64,000 nt of DNA from Caenorhabditis elegans (lineage: Eukaryota; Nematoda; Chromadorea; Rhabditida; Rhabditidae). The DNA is taken from positions 10,478,001-10,542,000 of the forward strand of contig NC_003284.9 in assembly GCF_000002985.6 (NCBI RefSeq), read 5' to 3'. Made by a program: the position numbers and the translations under genes. Shown here in pieces: positions 23,401 through 36,900 of this stretch (position 1 is its first letter; every line of letters begins with the position of its first letter). The notes below the pieces were generated by a model. That model had not been told where the DNA came from and made no database searches. It saw nothing but the letters and a program-made list of their open reading frames with translations.

Positions 23401-26400
23401 ATAAACGATTTGGCTCACAGGCAAAGCATTTTCAACTGTGGGGACATTCCGGAAACACTTAGCCAATTGATAATGACAGTCCATCGATGAGTTATAAGAT
23501 ATGTTATCAGATGTACAAATCTGACACCCATACAACAGTCCTCACCTCGCTCTCGTCGTCATTCAGTTGCCAAAATCGTCATGCCTACTTCCAATTATGC
23601 AACTTTATCTTACGGGAAAATCTAATAACTTTTGCATTTCAGCTATGGCACACATGTTCAAGACATATTTTTAAAAAGTGAAAAGGTTGTCGGGAATATA
23701 TAAAGATAAGGTATTGAAACTTTGGAAGCCCACGTTGAGACACTGTAAATAAACATTCACATTCACAATTTTTATCGTAGTCACTAATGTCTTGTTCCTT
23801 TAAAAAACATTTTCAATTTGCGGATTACAGAGGAACTAACTTCAAAAATTAAAAAAAAATCATTGAAAACGTTTTCTAGAATTACTTTTATTGAGTTAGA
23901 AAAGTAGAATCATGCGCAAAGTTTTTAAATTGATGTGCAAGAAAAAATTATCTTTAAGCCTAAAAAGCAAAATCCAATTTACGACACTTCCAAACGACAG
24001 TAAAAATTTTAAAAATTCAAAACTTCTCTTTTTATTTTTATCCGCAATCTTTGAATCACCAAGACCACTATTATGAGCAACTTCAAACAAAAAAGTTTAT
24101 GAGTTCAGATGTAGTTCGAGATACTGAGTCATGAGCCTTCTCCTTTTCGTTCTCAAGATTTTGATCTCCTCAAACCGAGCTGGGTCCATTTCTACAGCAT
24201 TGTTCTATTCTTTTGTCAAATTGGCTTTTTTAACCCTTTCTTACCTGCCGAGGCCTTCTTTGTTACCTTCCGATCACCACATCTCGACGGTCCTCCCCTC
24301 TTTATCTTACTTGCTGCTAATTACGTGTTCTCGTCAGTCGGCTCCAGGCCCGGATTAACTTTGACTACAAAACATATGTCGTTTGTGTTGTCTCGCTGCT
24401 GCATCAATTCTGGGTCAATAATTTGTGATTAGCTACCACCTCCGGTCTAATTAAGGGCTCCACAGGTTGAGGCAGCTCACCTTCTGTTGTTCTTGTTTGG
24501 TAATACCAAAGCATCTATGTAGTTAGACTTTTGTAAAAGATTATGAATCAGTGAATCAGTACTTGCAGACAACTGAAAAAGAGTACATGCTTACTTTGAC
24601 GTTAATGGAACTTCTAGAAGTATCAGATAATGTATTAGAAAATAGGTACCTGATTATCATATGGGCCAGTGACTCGGAGACGAGTGATAAAGTATCACAT
24701 GTAACTGAGCATGTAGTACATGTACCCTAGAAATCCCACCTTCCATCTCACCTTTTTCGGGTCTTACTTCTGTTATTCTTTTTTAGTTTCCATAATTCAC
24801 TCAAAACCGCTCATTACCATTACCACATTACTACTTCTCCGCTATATGCATTTGATATTAGACACCAACTATTGTGACCGGTGTCTTCAGTCTTTTCCCG
24901 CAATGGAGTAGGTGACTGTCATTATTGTAATTTTGTGGATTGGGGATGTATATAGGTCCATTTACTAATTAACGCACAAAAATTGTTATGGATGCGCCTC
25001 GGGTAGCTGTGTCGGCGTGACAGGTTATAAAAGAACAAATTGTTGGACACAGAGGTATACTGTAATAACTACCTCTACTCGTACTATGGGTGACCGGTAT
25101 TTCGAATTTTCGCGTGCACTTTTTTTGATTTATTTTTCCAAAATAATATTTATAGGTGCAAGCTTTCTTTGAATCTTATTTTGTATCTTTTGATAGTAAA
25201 CAAACAGCCTTCAATGAGGTAATTTTTTCTATAATTTACGTATAATTTTAAAGTGGAAATTTATTGTTTGTTGTTTTGCTACAGCGAAGGTCTTTGAAAT
25301 TTGTAGTGCTGCCATAGTAATAGAAGAACTACGCTATGGTTAATTGCTCAGATTGATCCCAAGAGTATTTCAATTGTAGGCGCCAAACTTACTTTGGTGC
25401 ACATTACTAAATATAAACAGTGTCGCAATACCTTATGACTTTTACTCTCAACATCTTCTCAATTTCTCAATTTACTACTTACCCTCATTTCTCAACCAAT
25501 TAATCACAATTGAACCTCCACAAGTGTTATTTTTCTCAGAAGTGTCTTGACTCAAGTCAGCGACCATCTGTTATCTTGTGTCATTCATACCCTTATTGAG
25601 CCAGTCATTTAGTCAAGACGAGCACATTCTGTCATCCACGCAACTCTATTAAACGCTTATTGTTTGATTGATTACAAATGAATTTAATAGTAGTTGTAGT
25701 TGAAAAAGCAGGAACTTGAAACTATGTTGCCCATGCTTGTTCATATTCGATGCACTTCGAATTGTACTCACATTCTGAAAGCGAAAAAAGAAAAGGGAAA
25801 ATTGATGACAGCTGGTTAAAGAAAGTCAGATTTTGATAGAGAAAGTGTTCGCAAATACTTCAAAGCTGTTGGACTTCATTGATGTCAGCTTAATGTTCCA
25901 CTTTCCAGTAATGTCTTTTCTTCAAATCATGTTATATATCTTATTATATTACTATTATATTACTATAGAAATGAAGTTCATTAACAGGACTTAAAAATAT
26001 GAATATCTGTTAATTGTTTAACTCTTCTTTTATTAAGTACAAATTAATGCGACTATATTGATGTCAGAGTTTTTTTTGAAACTAGTTATACTTTTGAGCT
26101 CACTAGTTTCCTTTAATATTAACACTTCAATTTAATAGAAACTGAAAACTCACCAATCGCCCGAATGCATCTGAATAAAAAATGGTATGGTATGAAAGTT
26201 GCTCACCGTAATTCCTTACCTAACTGAACAACTTATTGCACAAGTAACTTGTCTGTCCTCGTCAAAACTGTCAACCGGAAGACAATTATCGTGTCCGTTC
26301 TATCAGTACAACACTCACTTATCGAACACGATAACGTCAGACTGAGATCTTGAAGATTATATATTAGTGTTTTGGGTACTGGTAGAAGAGGGACTTAATC

Positions 26401-27951
26401 CCTTGTTTTTTAAACACCTGACTATTGATTTAGTTTCCGCTTACCAACAAATCATTATAAAATTTAGGAATGAAAATTTCAATTTCTTCAACAATTCAGT
26501 AGAATCAATTAGACGTTTCATAGAATCTCGAGCGTCTCAATGTTGGTTTTTTTTTTAATTAAGGTTTGTGCTCGTTTTTCTAGAAAAAATCGTAAAGTTT
26601 CGTTTTAACGTATAGGTGTGCGTTCTATACGATAAAAAATTGTTGAGTTTAGAAAGTTCTTTTTTCATTGTTGTCATCCCTTCTTCCATCTTTGAGCGAA
26701 TCAATGATTCACATGAAACACGTGACATTTTGGGCGTTGCCTACTGTAATCTGCTTTTTTATTTTGAGATACAAACGAAGAAAAAAGCGATCTTTGGATA
26801 GTTGGATTGGAGACTTTGATTATTTGTTTCAAATGAGGTCATTTTTCAGCTTGAGATTGCACTTGACAGCTGTGCTCCCTTTTTGTGCAAACGAAAGGAA
26901 ATGCTGGAAATTTTAACATTTTCAAAAGTTTCAACTTTCATTCTAGTAAAAAAATTAGTGGCAAAAAGTTTTAGTTATAGTGTTAAAAAAATTTTAAGTC
27001 GATAAATATTTTTAAAAAAGTATTCCCGAAAAGCATCCAATGTTTTCTGAGTAAAAGTTTGAGAAGGAAAACACACAAAAACTGAAGGAAGGGAACAGAA
27101 TTTCAACATTAGGCGGAATTGAAGTGAAACGGAGCGCAAAGCTAGGAAGAACATTAGCTCATCGAACCGAATGTATATTGCGCGTGTTTCTTCTCAGTCT
27201 TTTTCGGTGTAAATTTACTAGCGACACTCGCTCTCCCTTCACCATACACATATTCCTGGCTCTTCTGTTAACATTAAATGATGGCACCAATGTTAAGGTA
27301 TGTTTCAAAAGCACTTGGCATCCCCATCAGTCTTCAGAAGCCCTGACTAGCCACTGACCATCGTGCGAGAGGCGGGGCATTGGACTACGGTGCGCATGAC
27401 GTATGAACCAATAGTAGAAGGCGTGCGATTGAATGACACACACATACACCGATTGCAAAGCACTTTCTATGGTTAAACTACCTTTTGATCCGGGCTTCTT
27501 CGTAATATTAATTTAATAAACTTCATCACATTAATAAAACCGTTTCAAAACTATTCAATTTTAGAGTGAAAGCTTTCTATTTTTTATTAGTTTGTTTGCA
27601 AAGGTCATCACTGCTTGATCGATTTCCTTAATCTCTTATCAATAGTTATCAGAAAAGGTGCGACCTTTTTGACACGCTCGTCAAATCAAGTGTATCGACC
27701 GTGAAAATAGAAAATGTTGAAAAAACGCTGAACGTCGAGATTGCCTTGGGATTGCCTCCTAAGTTTTCGCTTCATTGAACCTTGTTAGCTAAACTGACAA
27801 TTATTGTAAGATATCTTTTCTCTCTCAATGTTCCCACCTTCTCAACTGATTATCCTAGATTTTTGAAAGATTAATCATTTTTTAATAATTTTAATTTTCA
27901 GACTTATTCGTACGGAGACTGAGTTGTCAGGCCGTTTTTGCCAAGTGACTG
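20500..27951. other. 7.4 kb without a supported gene; probable vab-3 upstream region
   Basis: No exon with matching splice sites and coding character was found on either strand. GC-richer patches occur at 20890-21070, 21800-22210, 22840-23330 and 27100-27470, which could be regulatory elements or non-coding exons. A TTAATTTTCAG acceptor at 27891-27901 marks the start of the first recognised vab-3 exon, so any 5' exon would lie in this region. The largest ORF (22799-23209) shows no protein signature. Confidence 0.5.
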
Positions 27952-30900
27952 ATGACAGTGGAAGACGATCAAACTTCTTCTGGCAAAATGTCAGGTACGT
28001 TTCACGTTTTCACTTCCATTTCTAAGACATGCATTAAAATAAAATAAGATATTTAACTGTCCAATTCTGAAGAGTTTTATATATTTTTCTGCTTTTCATG
28101 CTCCGCTCGTAATACTTTTTAATCTTACACAATCTTTCTTACTAAAATATATTTATTGATTCTTGTTAACATTTTTAAAATCTTTTTGTATATGCATTTT
28201 TAATTGCCAAAATAAGGTTGTGTCAGCACTACAGTCACTTAAAACAGACTTCATTTCATTTTGAAATTAACACATAACATCAATTCTGAATTCTGTTATT
28301 TACTTGTTTATTTGTCAACCAGTTTGTTAGACGTTTTTTCACAAAATTCACTTCTATTGAAAATTTAAATTTCTGATTTTATGTACACTGTTCAACATCT
28401 GTGCAATTCGCTAATGTTTGTGTCAAATTGTTTTATTTGAAACCGATTCCACTGATTAAATTATAACCGAATCGTCCCCCGTTTCTTTAATTCCCATTCA
28501 CAATTTTCTTCTTACAGTATTGATTTATATCACGGTTTTCTTTTATTTTTCTATCCTCTTCTTTTTAGTTGTCGTTCTTCATCTCGTTTTCGTCGTCGCC
28601 ATCGTCTATGTCTTCAGCCTCATCCTACTCCACCTCCTACAGTATTTCTATTTCGATTTCTATTTCGAAATTCGTAACAAGAAAATCTTTCGCGCTTTTT
28701 CCATTGCCTCGCATATATCCTATGTCTTCTGATTCACTTTATATCTGGAAAATATTGCTTCTCGATCTAAGCAATTAGACCAACAGGGAGGGACTTGAAA
28801 ATTAAAATTGCATTTGCATCGGAATAAAGCGCCCTCCACGACAAAAAGGTTGAACAAGATAGCTTCAAAGATTTGCAAAGTCTAGGAGTGTAGGAGCAAC
28901 ACGACACAATCAAAGCAAGCACAGCTGGTTTCAAATCTTCTTTTAGAAAAAAGGGAAGATTTGAAATACTCTATTCCATTTGAAAGAATAACAAAATATG
29001 ATGATGATGATGGCAATAGTTAGAGCGATGTCATTTTTTTATTCAATTCTTCAATTCAACACGCTCTGACCTCGAACGTAAAACGCGTTGAAGGCACACC
29101 GCAACGACTGTCTTTTTTCCCCTCATAAAAATAAACGGTTATTGTAGTGGTCATGACAAGTTTTCTGTTGAATTGAGAGGCAAGTAGGGGAGAATTTAAA
29201 GAGTAAAAGTCGCGAATTTTAAGTTAGTTAGATATATCGTGTGACCCTGCAAGGGATTGGTTAGAGAAATCATAAATCATTCAAACTAAAATAAACTTTT
29301 AGTAATTATGCTAATTCTTGCCATTCTATTCAGCATAGTGGTTCATAATGGAAGAAAAAAATACAGGATATATGTTCTTGTTGCTTTCACTATTTTAGAC
29401 AAAAACTATGAGCAAAAGTCACAGTTTCATATTAAATTTTTAGATAAGTGCATTTTTGTAATGAAAATAGGATTAAATGTGAATAAAAGTTGTCAGCTTA
29501 AAACATTTCTTCTATTCTTGAAAAACTTAACAGAAAAGTTGTGCAACTTTTTCAAAAAATGTTATACTTAACAAATAAATCTAATATGTATATTTTTCTT
29601 CAAATTTCTAAAATGAAAGACTATTCGTGATTTCGCTTTTTGTGCTCTCTAAAGACAGCTCAATAACAATCTCAATTTCACACCTCCGTGAGCACATTCA
29701 CTCAGGAAGCGCGGTACCGCTTATATTTCGGTTGTTCAGTATGAATGTACATATTTTGTTAGTATGGCAGCGAGATGAGAATAGGAAAACCCTACAACTA
29801 CATATACAAAGCTAACTATTTAAAAGGGACTGACTCTCAAAAATCGCTGTGTTGACATTCTGCTTTTTTTTATGATTCGAAAATGCAGTCATTCAAACTT
29901 TTAACACAAGAGGAAGTAGAAAAGTTGAGCAGAGTGTTGTGCAATCTGGTAATTAGTTGGCCCATTTGTTGTAGGTCTCATAAAGATAAAAATCTTAGTA
30001 AGGTTTACCAATATTGTTAGATAAAGTGACCAAGTAGCATTATTATGATGCAATAGTCCAATCAGAAAGCTCTCCAGCCGTTTGACGGCTGTGTAGACCA
30101 CTCGGAAACAGTCACCATATGGACCTTGTCGGGAATCCAAAGACACAATGCTGTCATCAATATGTTAATACTGTCTTTATGTCGGAGGTAACATATTAGG
30201 TGGCAGAAAAAGGTCCTGAGAAAAAAGACGAGGGGATTAGCTAAAATCACAATTGCGCAATTTATAAAAACAGGAGGTGAGCATATAAAGTCGGAAAAGG
30301 TACATCAATGCTTAATTAGAAGGAGCAAAGCGGAACAGGTTGCCACTAATACCCTCAACACGTGTTCAACGGAAATACTCAAATAGAGTTAAAATAAATC
30401 TAATTATTTGATTTTGAATAGTGAAGAAATAATAAGAAAAGAGCAGGAAAAAAAACTGCAGTGATTGTTTACAAATATTGAAAAACCACAGCATATTTCA
30501 GAGCACGAACAGAGAACAAACATTTTATTCAATTAGTATAAACTAGGAGTATATCGACTTCAATTCTTTTGAAATTTCATCTTATCTCTGTTTTTCATCT
30601 GGGTTTCGTGAAATTCAGTTTCCTAATTACTTTTGAGCAATGTTTGATATTTTATATAAGCACAATTTTATTTTTTTCTGATAAAGCTGTTGTTTCAAGT
30701 TTAGCTCTAACTCGTTTGTTTTGGGAATAAGTTCAGAAATTATCCCAGTAATGGAAATGAAATATCTTGTAAGACACGTTTTATTTTTGTAAACAACTTT
30801 TTTTCATGTAGTGAATACGTTTATTGTGCAAGAGCAAATTTTTTAAGCGATGTAAATGTCTGCAATCTTTTTTTTAGTAGATTTTTGAAATGTTAAACAT

Positions 30901-33900
30901 ATAACTTTATTAAATGAATCCAACTTGCTCGACGCCATCATGTTCATTTCTTCTCATTTTCTCCCAATTTTGAATCCTTTTTTTTGTCTCAGCTATAATT
31001 AAAGGTTTGTGCGCTTGCTTCCGGCACCGACCACTCGTTAGCCAGTTGCGCGAGCCGTCGGCTCACTGACCCGTAGTCAATTACGCTCAAACATAGGATG
31101 CGATGGAAAAAAGGATGCAGAGAGCACTCATTTACCTTCTGTTTTGTAATAATAAGAATCATAATAATGACAATCTAATAATGATGTTATTGTTTGAAAA
31201 AAATTCTGAAGAGCAGCAGTACATAGATGAGTAGAAATAAATACTCATTCAGAACATCGACAATATAAACTGAGGAACTTTATAATATTCACTTATAGAA
31301 AAAATAATTTATCGATTTAGGTAACCTGGTAAAAGAAAATAAGACCTTTCGGGTGCGAATAATATTTTAATACATCAGTTTTTTACTAGTGCGGACTTTT
31401 TTTGAATTAAAAACATTTCAAAACAACAATTTGAAATTTTTCTAATTTGTAGATGCTGGACACACTGGTGTGAATCAACTTGGAGGCGTATTTGTTAATG
31501 GGCGTCCACTCCCGGATGCAACACGTCAAAGAATCGTGGATTTAGCGCACAAAGGATGCCGTCCTTGTGATATTAGTCGTCTATTACAGGTTTCCAACGG
31601 GTAAGTCTTAAAATGTTTCAATGAAATCTGAGTTGGACTTCTTGCTCATTTATCCTCTGAAAACTTCTGAACTAGACAAGAAAACAAATTTTATAACCAA
31701 CCGATTATAAGTACATTTCACCTCCAATTAAGTTTTATGACAAATTTTTTACGAGTTCATGAAGTAAGGATACGTTTATTTTAAGAAATTTATGTGAGCT
31801 TGTGTTCAGTTCTTCTTTCTTTTTTCTTTGATCAGTAGTTCAATTTATTTTAAGTTAAAAAGAAAAATACTATATTTTTTCCGTGCAGTTTTCAAGTTTT
31901 CGAAAAAATCCAGCAAAATTCATGGTAAATTGCCACAATTTCAAAAATTAGGTTTTTTTGTAATATTTAGAGCAATCTAACGCGTTTGATCTCAAATTTT
32001 GAAAAATCTTTTCTGACTGATCTACAAAATTATGACATACTAAAACTAAGTGAGTCTCTTCTTTACTTTGGTTAGTACCATTAATTGAAACATTAAAAAC
32101 AATTGGCTTTTTTGTTTGCTACAATTGTCATACTGGAGCTGTCCCACCTCTGAATTGAACATAATATGCATTTTTGCTCCTCCTCCTCTCTGAAATTACA
32201 ACAAAATAATTACACTGGTTTTTTATTTTTTTTATGTGAAAAATAACTTTAACATGGATGCTTATTATATTAAAGTTTTCACGCGTTTCAATTCATATGA
32301 AATTTCAGAAATGATAACAGTTTCAAAAATTTTATTTTATATTAAAAAGTACAGCAAAACATTATCCTGTTCAAATTGAGAACTAATGCTTGAATCTTCA
32401 AAAAATTCACTTATTAATTTTTGATCAAAACATTATTTCTACAATTACTACAATTTCAAAAATAATTTGCAAGGCATTGTGTGTAGTAACACCTACTCTC
32501 CGATTTCCAAATATTAACAATTACAACTGCCAAAAAAATAATCTTAAATTTTTCTTAGTTGTTTAGTTTTAGAATAAAAAACATCAAATAAAAAAAAACA
32601 CAATTTCTTGCTATATTTTTTAACCACAAGAAAGCTCTCGTTGTGATTATTTTGATAACAGTTTAGTGAAAATATTCAGAACGCTGATTTATACATAAAA
32701 CAAAATGAAGTAAGTTACCGTCTTTTTTATAATCTCCACAATTCATTGGACAATAACATTGTTGAAATCAGTTAACGTCTTACAGTCTCCTTCCATTTCT
32801 TATTTTTTCCCAATTGAGAATAACACGCATCTTATTCTTTATATTTTTGTGACATCTTGAAGAATTGGTGACAGCTGGGAGGTTACAAAAAAGGTGGCAG
32901 AACGGTTGTATTGCTTCTGTAATCCCTTCTCTCCTCCTCGACTTTTTTGTTGTTGAAAAGTGCTAATCTTTTGCAGGTGTGTCTCCAAAATCTTGTGCCG
33001 GTACTACGAGTCAGGCACAATCCGACCACGAGCAATTGGTGGCTCAAAACCAAGGTCTGTGTATATACATTTTTTATTCAGCAATATAAATACAAACGAT
33101 TGAACACCTTTTCTAATTCTAGGGTGGCCACGAGTGACGTCGTCGAGAAAATTGAAGATTACAAACGTGACCAACCTAGCATTTTTGCATGGGAAATCAG
33201 AGATAAACTGCTAGCTGATAATATCTGCAACAACGAAACAATACCAAGCGTGAGTATTTAACTTGAATGTTTGAAACTTTTTCACGGTATGAAATATTGA
33301 GATATACTTAATTTCAGGTATCTTCTATAAATAGGGTTCTACGGAATTTGGCTGCAAAAAAGGAGCAAGTCACAATGCAAACAGAGCTTTACGATAGAAT
33401 TCGAATAGTTGATAACTTTCCGTAAGTTTCAAAATGAATACTATTCATTCAAGGTTACCATATTACATATTCGAATTTGTTCAGATTTTAAATGATTTAA
33501 TTTTAGTTTTGAAAAAAACCCGAACCATTCAAATCATTAAAATAGGCACTGCTATCATATTATTTAAGAAATCAATATTTTGTGTTATTATAACAATGTT
33601 GAATACTGAAGAAGAATACTAAAAATGTTTAACATCTGGAAAATGATAAATTAATTATGTTGTGAAAATTAAAATACCGCAATGATGCGATAGTTTAAAA
33701 TTTTAAGTAGAAAAAACATTTGAATAAAATGCTTTTTCAACAATCTATTCAAAGAAGAAAAACCAATACGCAATAAAACAGAGAAGGCTCAATTATATGT
33801 TTATGATTCCCTAAACCATTGATTCGATTGAAACGGTTTTCTGTTTTATTCATATTCCCTCTCCAATTTTTGTTCTCTTTGACAAGTGTTTGACTATGCT

Positions 33901-36900
33901 TTCAAAAGTGGAATCAGTTTCAGTCACAAAGCCGCCTGTTGCAGTTGTTTCCGTAGTGTGAGTAAAACAATGATAAAAATTATAAAAAAACGTACAAGAA
34001 CAATTGTAAAATTAATATTTATTAAGCATTGTGTTATAGTATTATTTATTTTGATATGTATCAAACAAGATATCATGTAATATTTTCATCATTCAGAAAT
34101 TTTTTATTGAATAATTGTCAGATGAAGTAAAAAAAACAAATGAAAAACTATTCAGATTGTCAGAGTTGACGATCCAATAAATTTTTTAAAGCTTGGAAAC
34201 AAACACAAAAAATTAAATATATGATTTTTATATCACTTCCAGCGTGTTTTGATCCATTCTATTGATGTCTTCACATTACTAATCAAATTATTTTCAGTTA
34301 CAATTCCAGTTGGTATGGTCAATGGCCAATACCGATGAATGGAGCAGTTGGATTAAACCCATTCGTTCCTGCACCACTCATCGAACCAAAGACTGAAGGA
34401 GAGTTTGAGAAAGGTGAGTTTCCGTTGTCTCCAGGCTAATCGGTAATTGCTCACAACGCTGTTTAGTAAGTCACATTGACTTAGATTCTATGTCAACCAC
34501 ACGAAGCCTTATTGCCTCCCCGCGAACACTAATAGTAGTGGCGAGAAAAAAGATTGGATCAGTGGTAGTTGGAGAGTCTATTCAAAGTCTAGAGTACCCT
34601 AATGGGACATAAACTTTTTTACGAGGTGCGTACAAGAAGAACACCTGCTGCTGTTGCTGGTAAGACCCGCGAAGGGGATAGTTCGACGGTTTGATGGTTC
34701 ATTAAGTTGACACTATCGTTACATTTTATCTTGTCCTCCACGTATGGCCCTTTTTGTCTCGTACCTTCGCGCATTCACCCTCATTATTCGCACTCATTAC
34801 TACCTCATTCATCAAAATCTTGATACATTCGTTTATTGGATTTCGAGTCCTAGCTTTTTCTTTTTTTTAATACATATTGTTGTTCTAATTTCACTATGCT
34901 TAATAAGTTAGTGTATAAAGTTTCTCTTGCTCCCTTTTCTATTAGTAATAAAAATTAGAAAAAGAAAAATAGGGCCGATAACATTTTTGTTCTATAGTGA
35001 GAAACCTGTTCTGCTCTAGCTGTCACCACTTGCCATCAGTCCGTCATGTTTAGTCTACAGTAAGAAAGACTAAGCGCCTGACCATCTCCTCTCTCAAACA
35101 CTTGGATTCTTTCAAACATAACTGGGGCTACTGTAGGAAGCGACAGTGTAAGATGTCAGTTGAAAACGCCACTCACTTACCCATACACACATGCTTATCA
35201 AATTTAGAAGCGGAAAATTTTTGAACATCAGTTTTTTGAGAACATTTAACAGTCTTCAGTCAATTGACATACACGAGAACTATGTTAACACTGTATCCAT
35301 TTATTTTCAACTATAAGAAAAGTTGATGTCACGCCTCCAAATGCAATTGATTGGGGCAAATTAACGGATTTTAACAGTGAAAGCCATAAATCAGAGATTT
35401 AGATAACTTAAGTTAATATTAACACGGTAAATGTTCATCCATAAACGGATGAGTGAAATTTAACAATGGAAGGAAAACATATATATAGTGTTTAAAAGAA
35501 TATAACAATAGCTGTAAAATACGTCATCGAGGGTCTTAGCTAAAACACTATCTTCTCAAATTTATATTATGTATTAGAACTTTGTAGAAATTTGCGAAAA
35601 CCTGCTCACTTTATAGTAACAACTGTTTAAAACTAACCAGGAAAAAATTTGGATAACAAAAGCAACTTTTTTAATGTTTGAAGGCATTTGCAGAAATATT
35701 GACTTTTAGATAATCGCCCAACATACATTTATCATCGAATTAGCAAGATGCTAAGTCATGAATCAATACAGCAAATATACGGGACAAAATTTTGAATTTA
35801 TGTGGCAATCGTGCTACTAATCGAGAATAATTACGGAAGTGAGGTGCGACTCTGTTCGCATTCAAAAATTCAAAAAATGTTTATTTTTGACGTTTATATT
35901 GGTTTTTATTACAAAGAGCTAAGCTGTTATGCCTTCTAAAAATTTATTTTCGAACATAAAAACAACGTTATATTTGTACAAAGGAAGAAATAGAATAGTG
36001 AACCTAATTTAGAATTATAACGGGTTTTCTGTAGTATCCTCCATCATTTACAAAGCTATTCCTTGTACAAGTTGTATTTTTTTTCCTTTCAGCACATTTA
36101 GTTTTTTAAAATCAAAACTTGTGAACAAAACACTTGATTACATAGAAAAATGGTCACCACCCATTAAGAAAGAAGTCAAAGAAAAGAGTGTCAATGACAG
36201 TATAAGTTGGCCGGGGAGTGACTTTTTACTAAGTGAATTATCGAGCGACTAATTTAATTTATTCACTAAGACAACAAACATAATCGCAATTTTGTCTTCT
36301 TCCTCTTCCCATCACTTTAGACTTTAGTTTCTCTGTGAGACGCCGCTCTTCTAGATTATTCAGTTTTGTTGCTATAATTCTGATTTTATTTTTAAATCAT
36401 AAAATATCTGTAAACTTGCTATTTGTGTGTACAGTAAGTTTATTTGCCTAAAAATACAACAACTGAACATTCTCACAAAACATGAGCATTTTTTCCAAGT
36501 GTCGTCTTTGTATTGATTAGAATGATTGTGCTTGTTTAAAATATTGAGTTCATTGTGTTACTTTACCATACATCAAATGCAACAGCATTCTTATTGTTCT
36601 AGCATCCCATATTACAACTTTATACTAAAAATCACACTCCTACCATCAATTTTCGAAATCGCCATTTCACGAGGTGGTGAAAAATGCATTCATGCTTGAC
36701 TGAATACCTTTTATCAGATAACCTCTTTTTATCTCCACTTCTTTCTCCTCTCTTTCTCTTATCACATCTCATCGAAATACCGTACGCAGTGGACCACGAA
36801 AAATGGATGAAAAACCCTCACGAGTAGATGGACGCACACAAACTCAACTGACTTCCCCAAGAGGCAAATTACACCGAGTCGGCGCGGGTCCCGAAAGCTC

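Noticed and set aside
28520..28778. Serine- or valine-rich ORFs in vab-3 intron 1
   Set aside because: Produced by TCTTC/TCGTC low-complexity DNA; all frames stay open there for compositional reasons.
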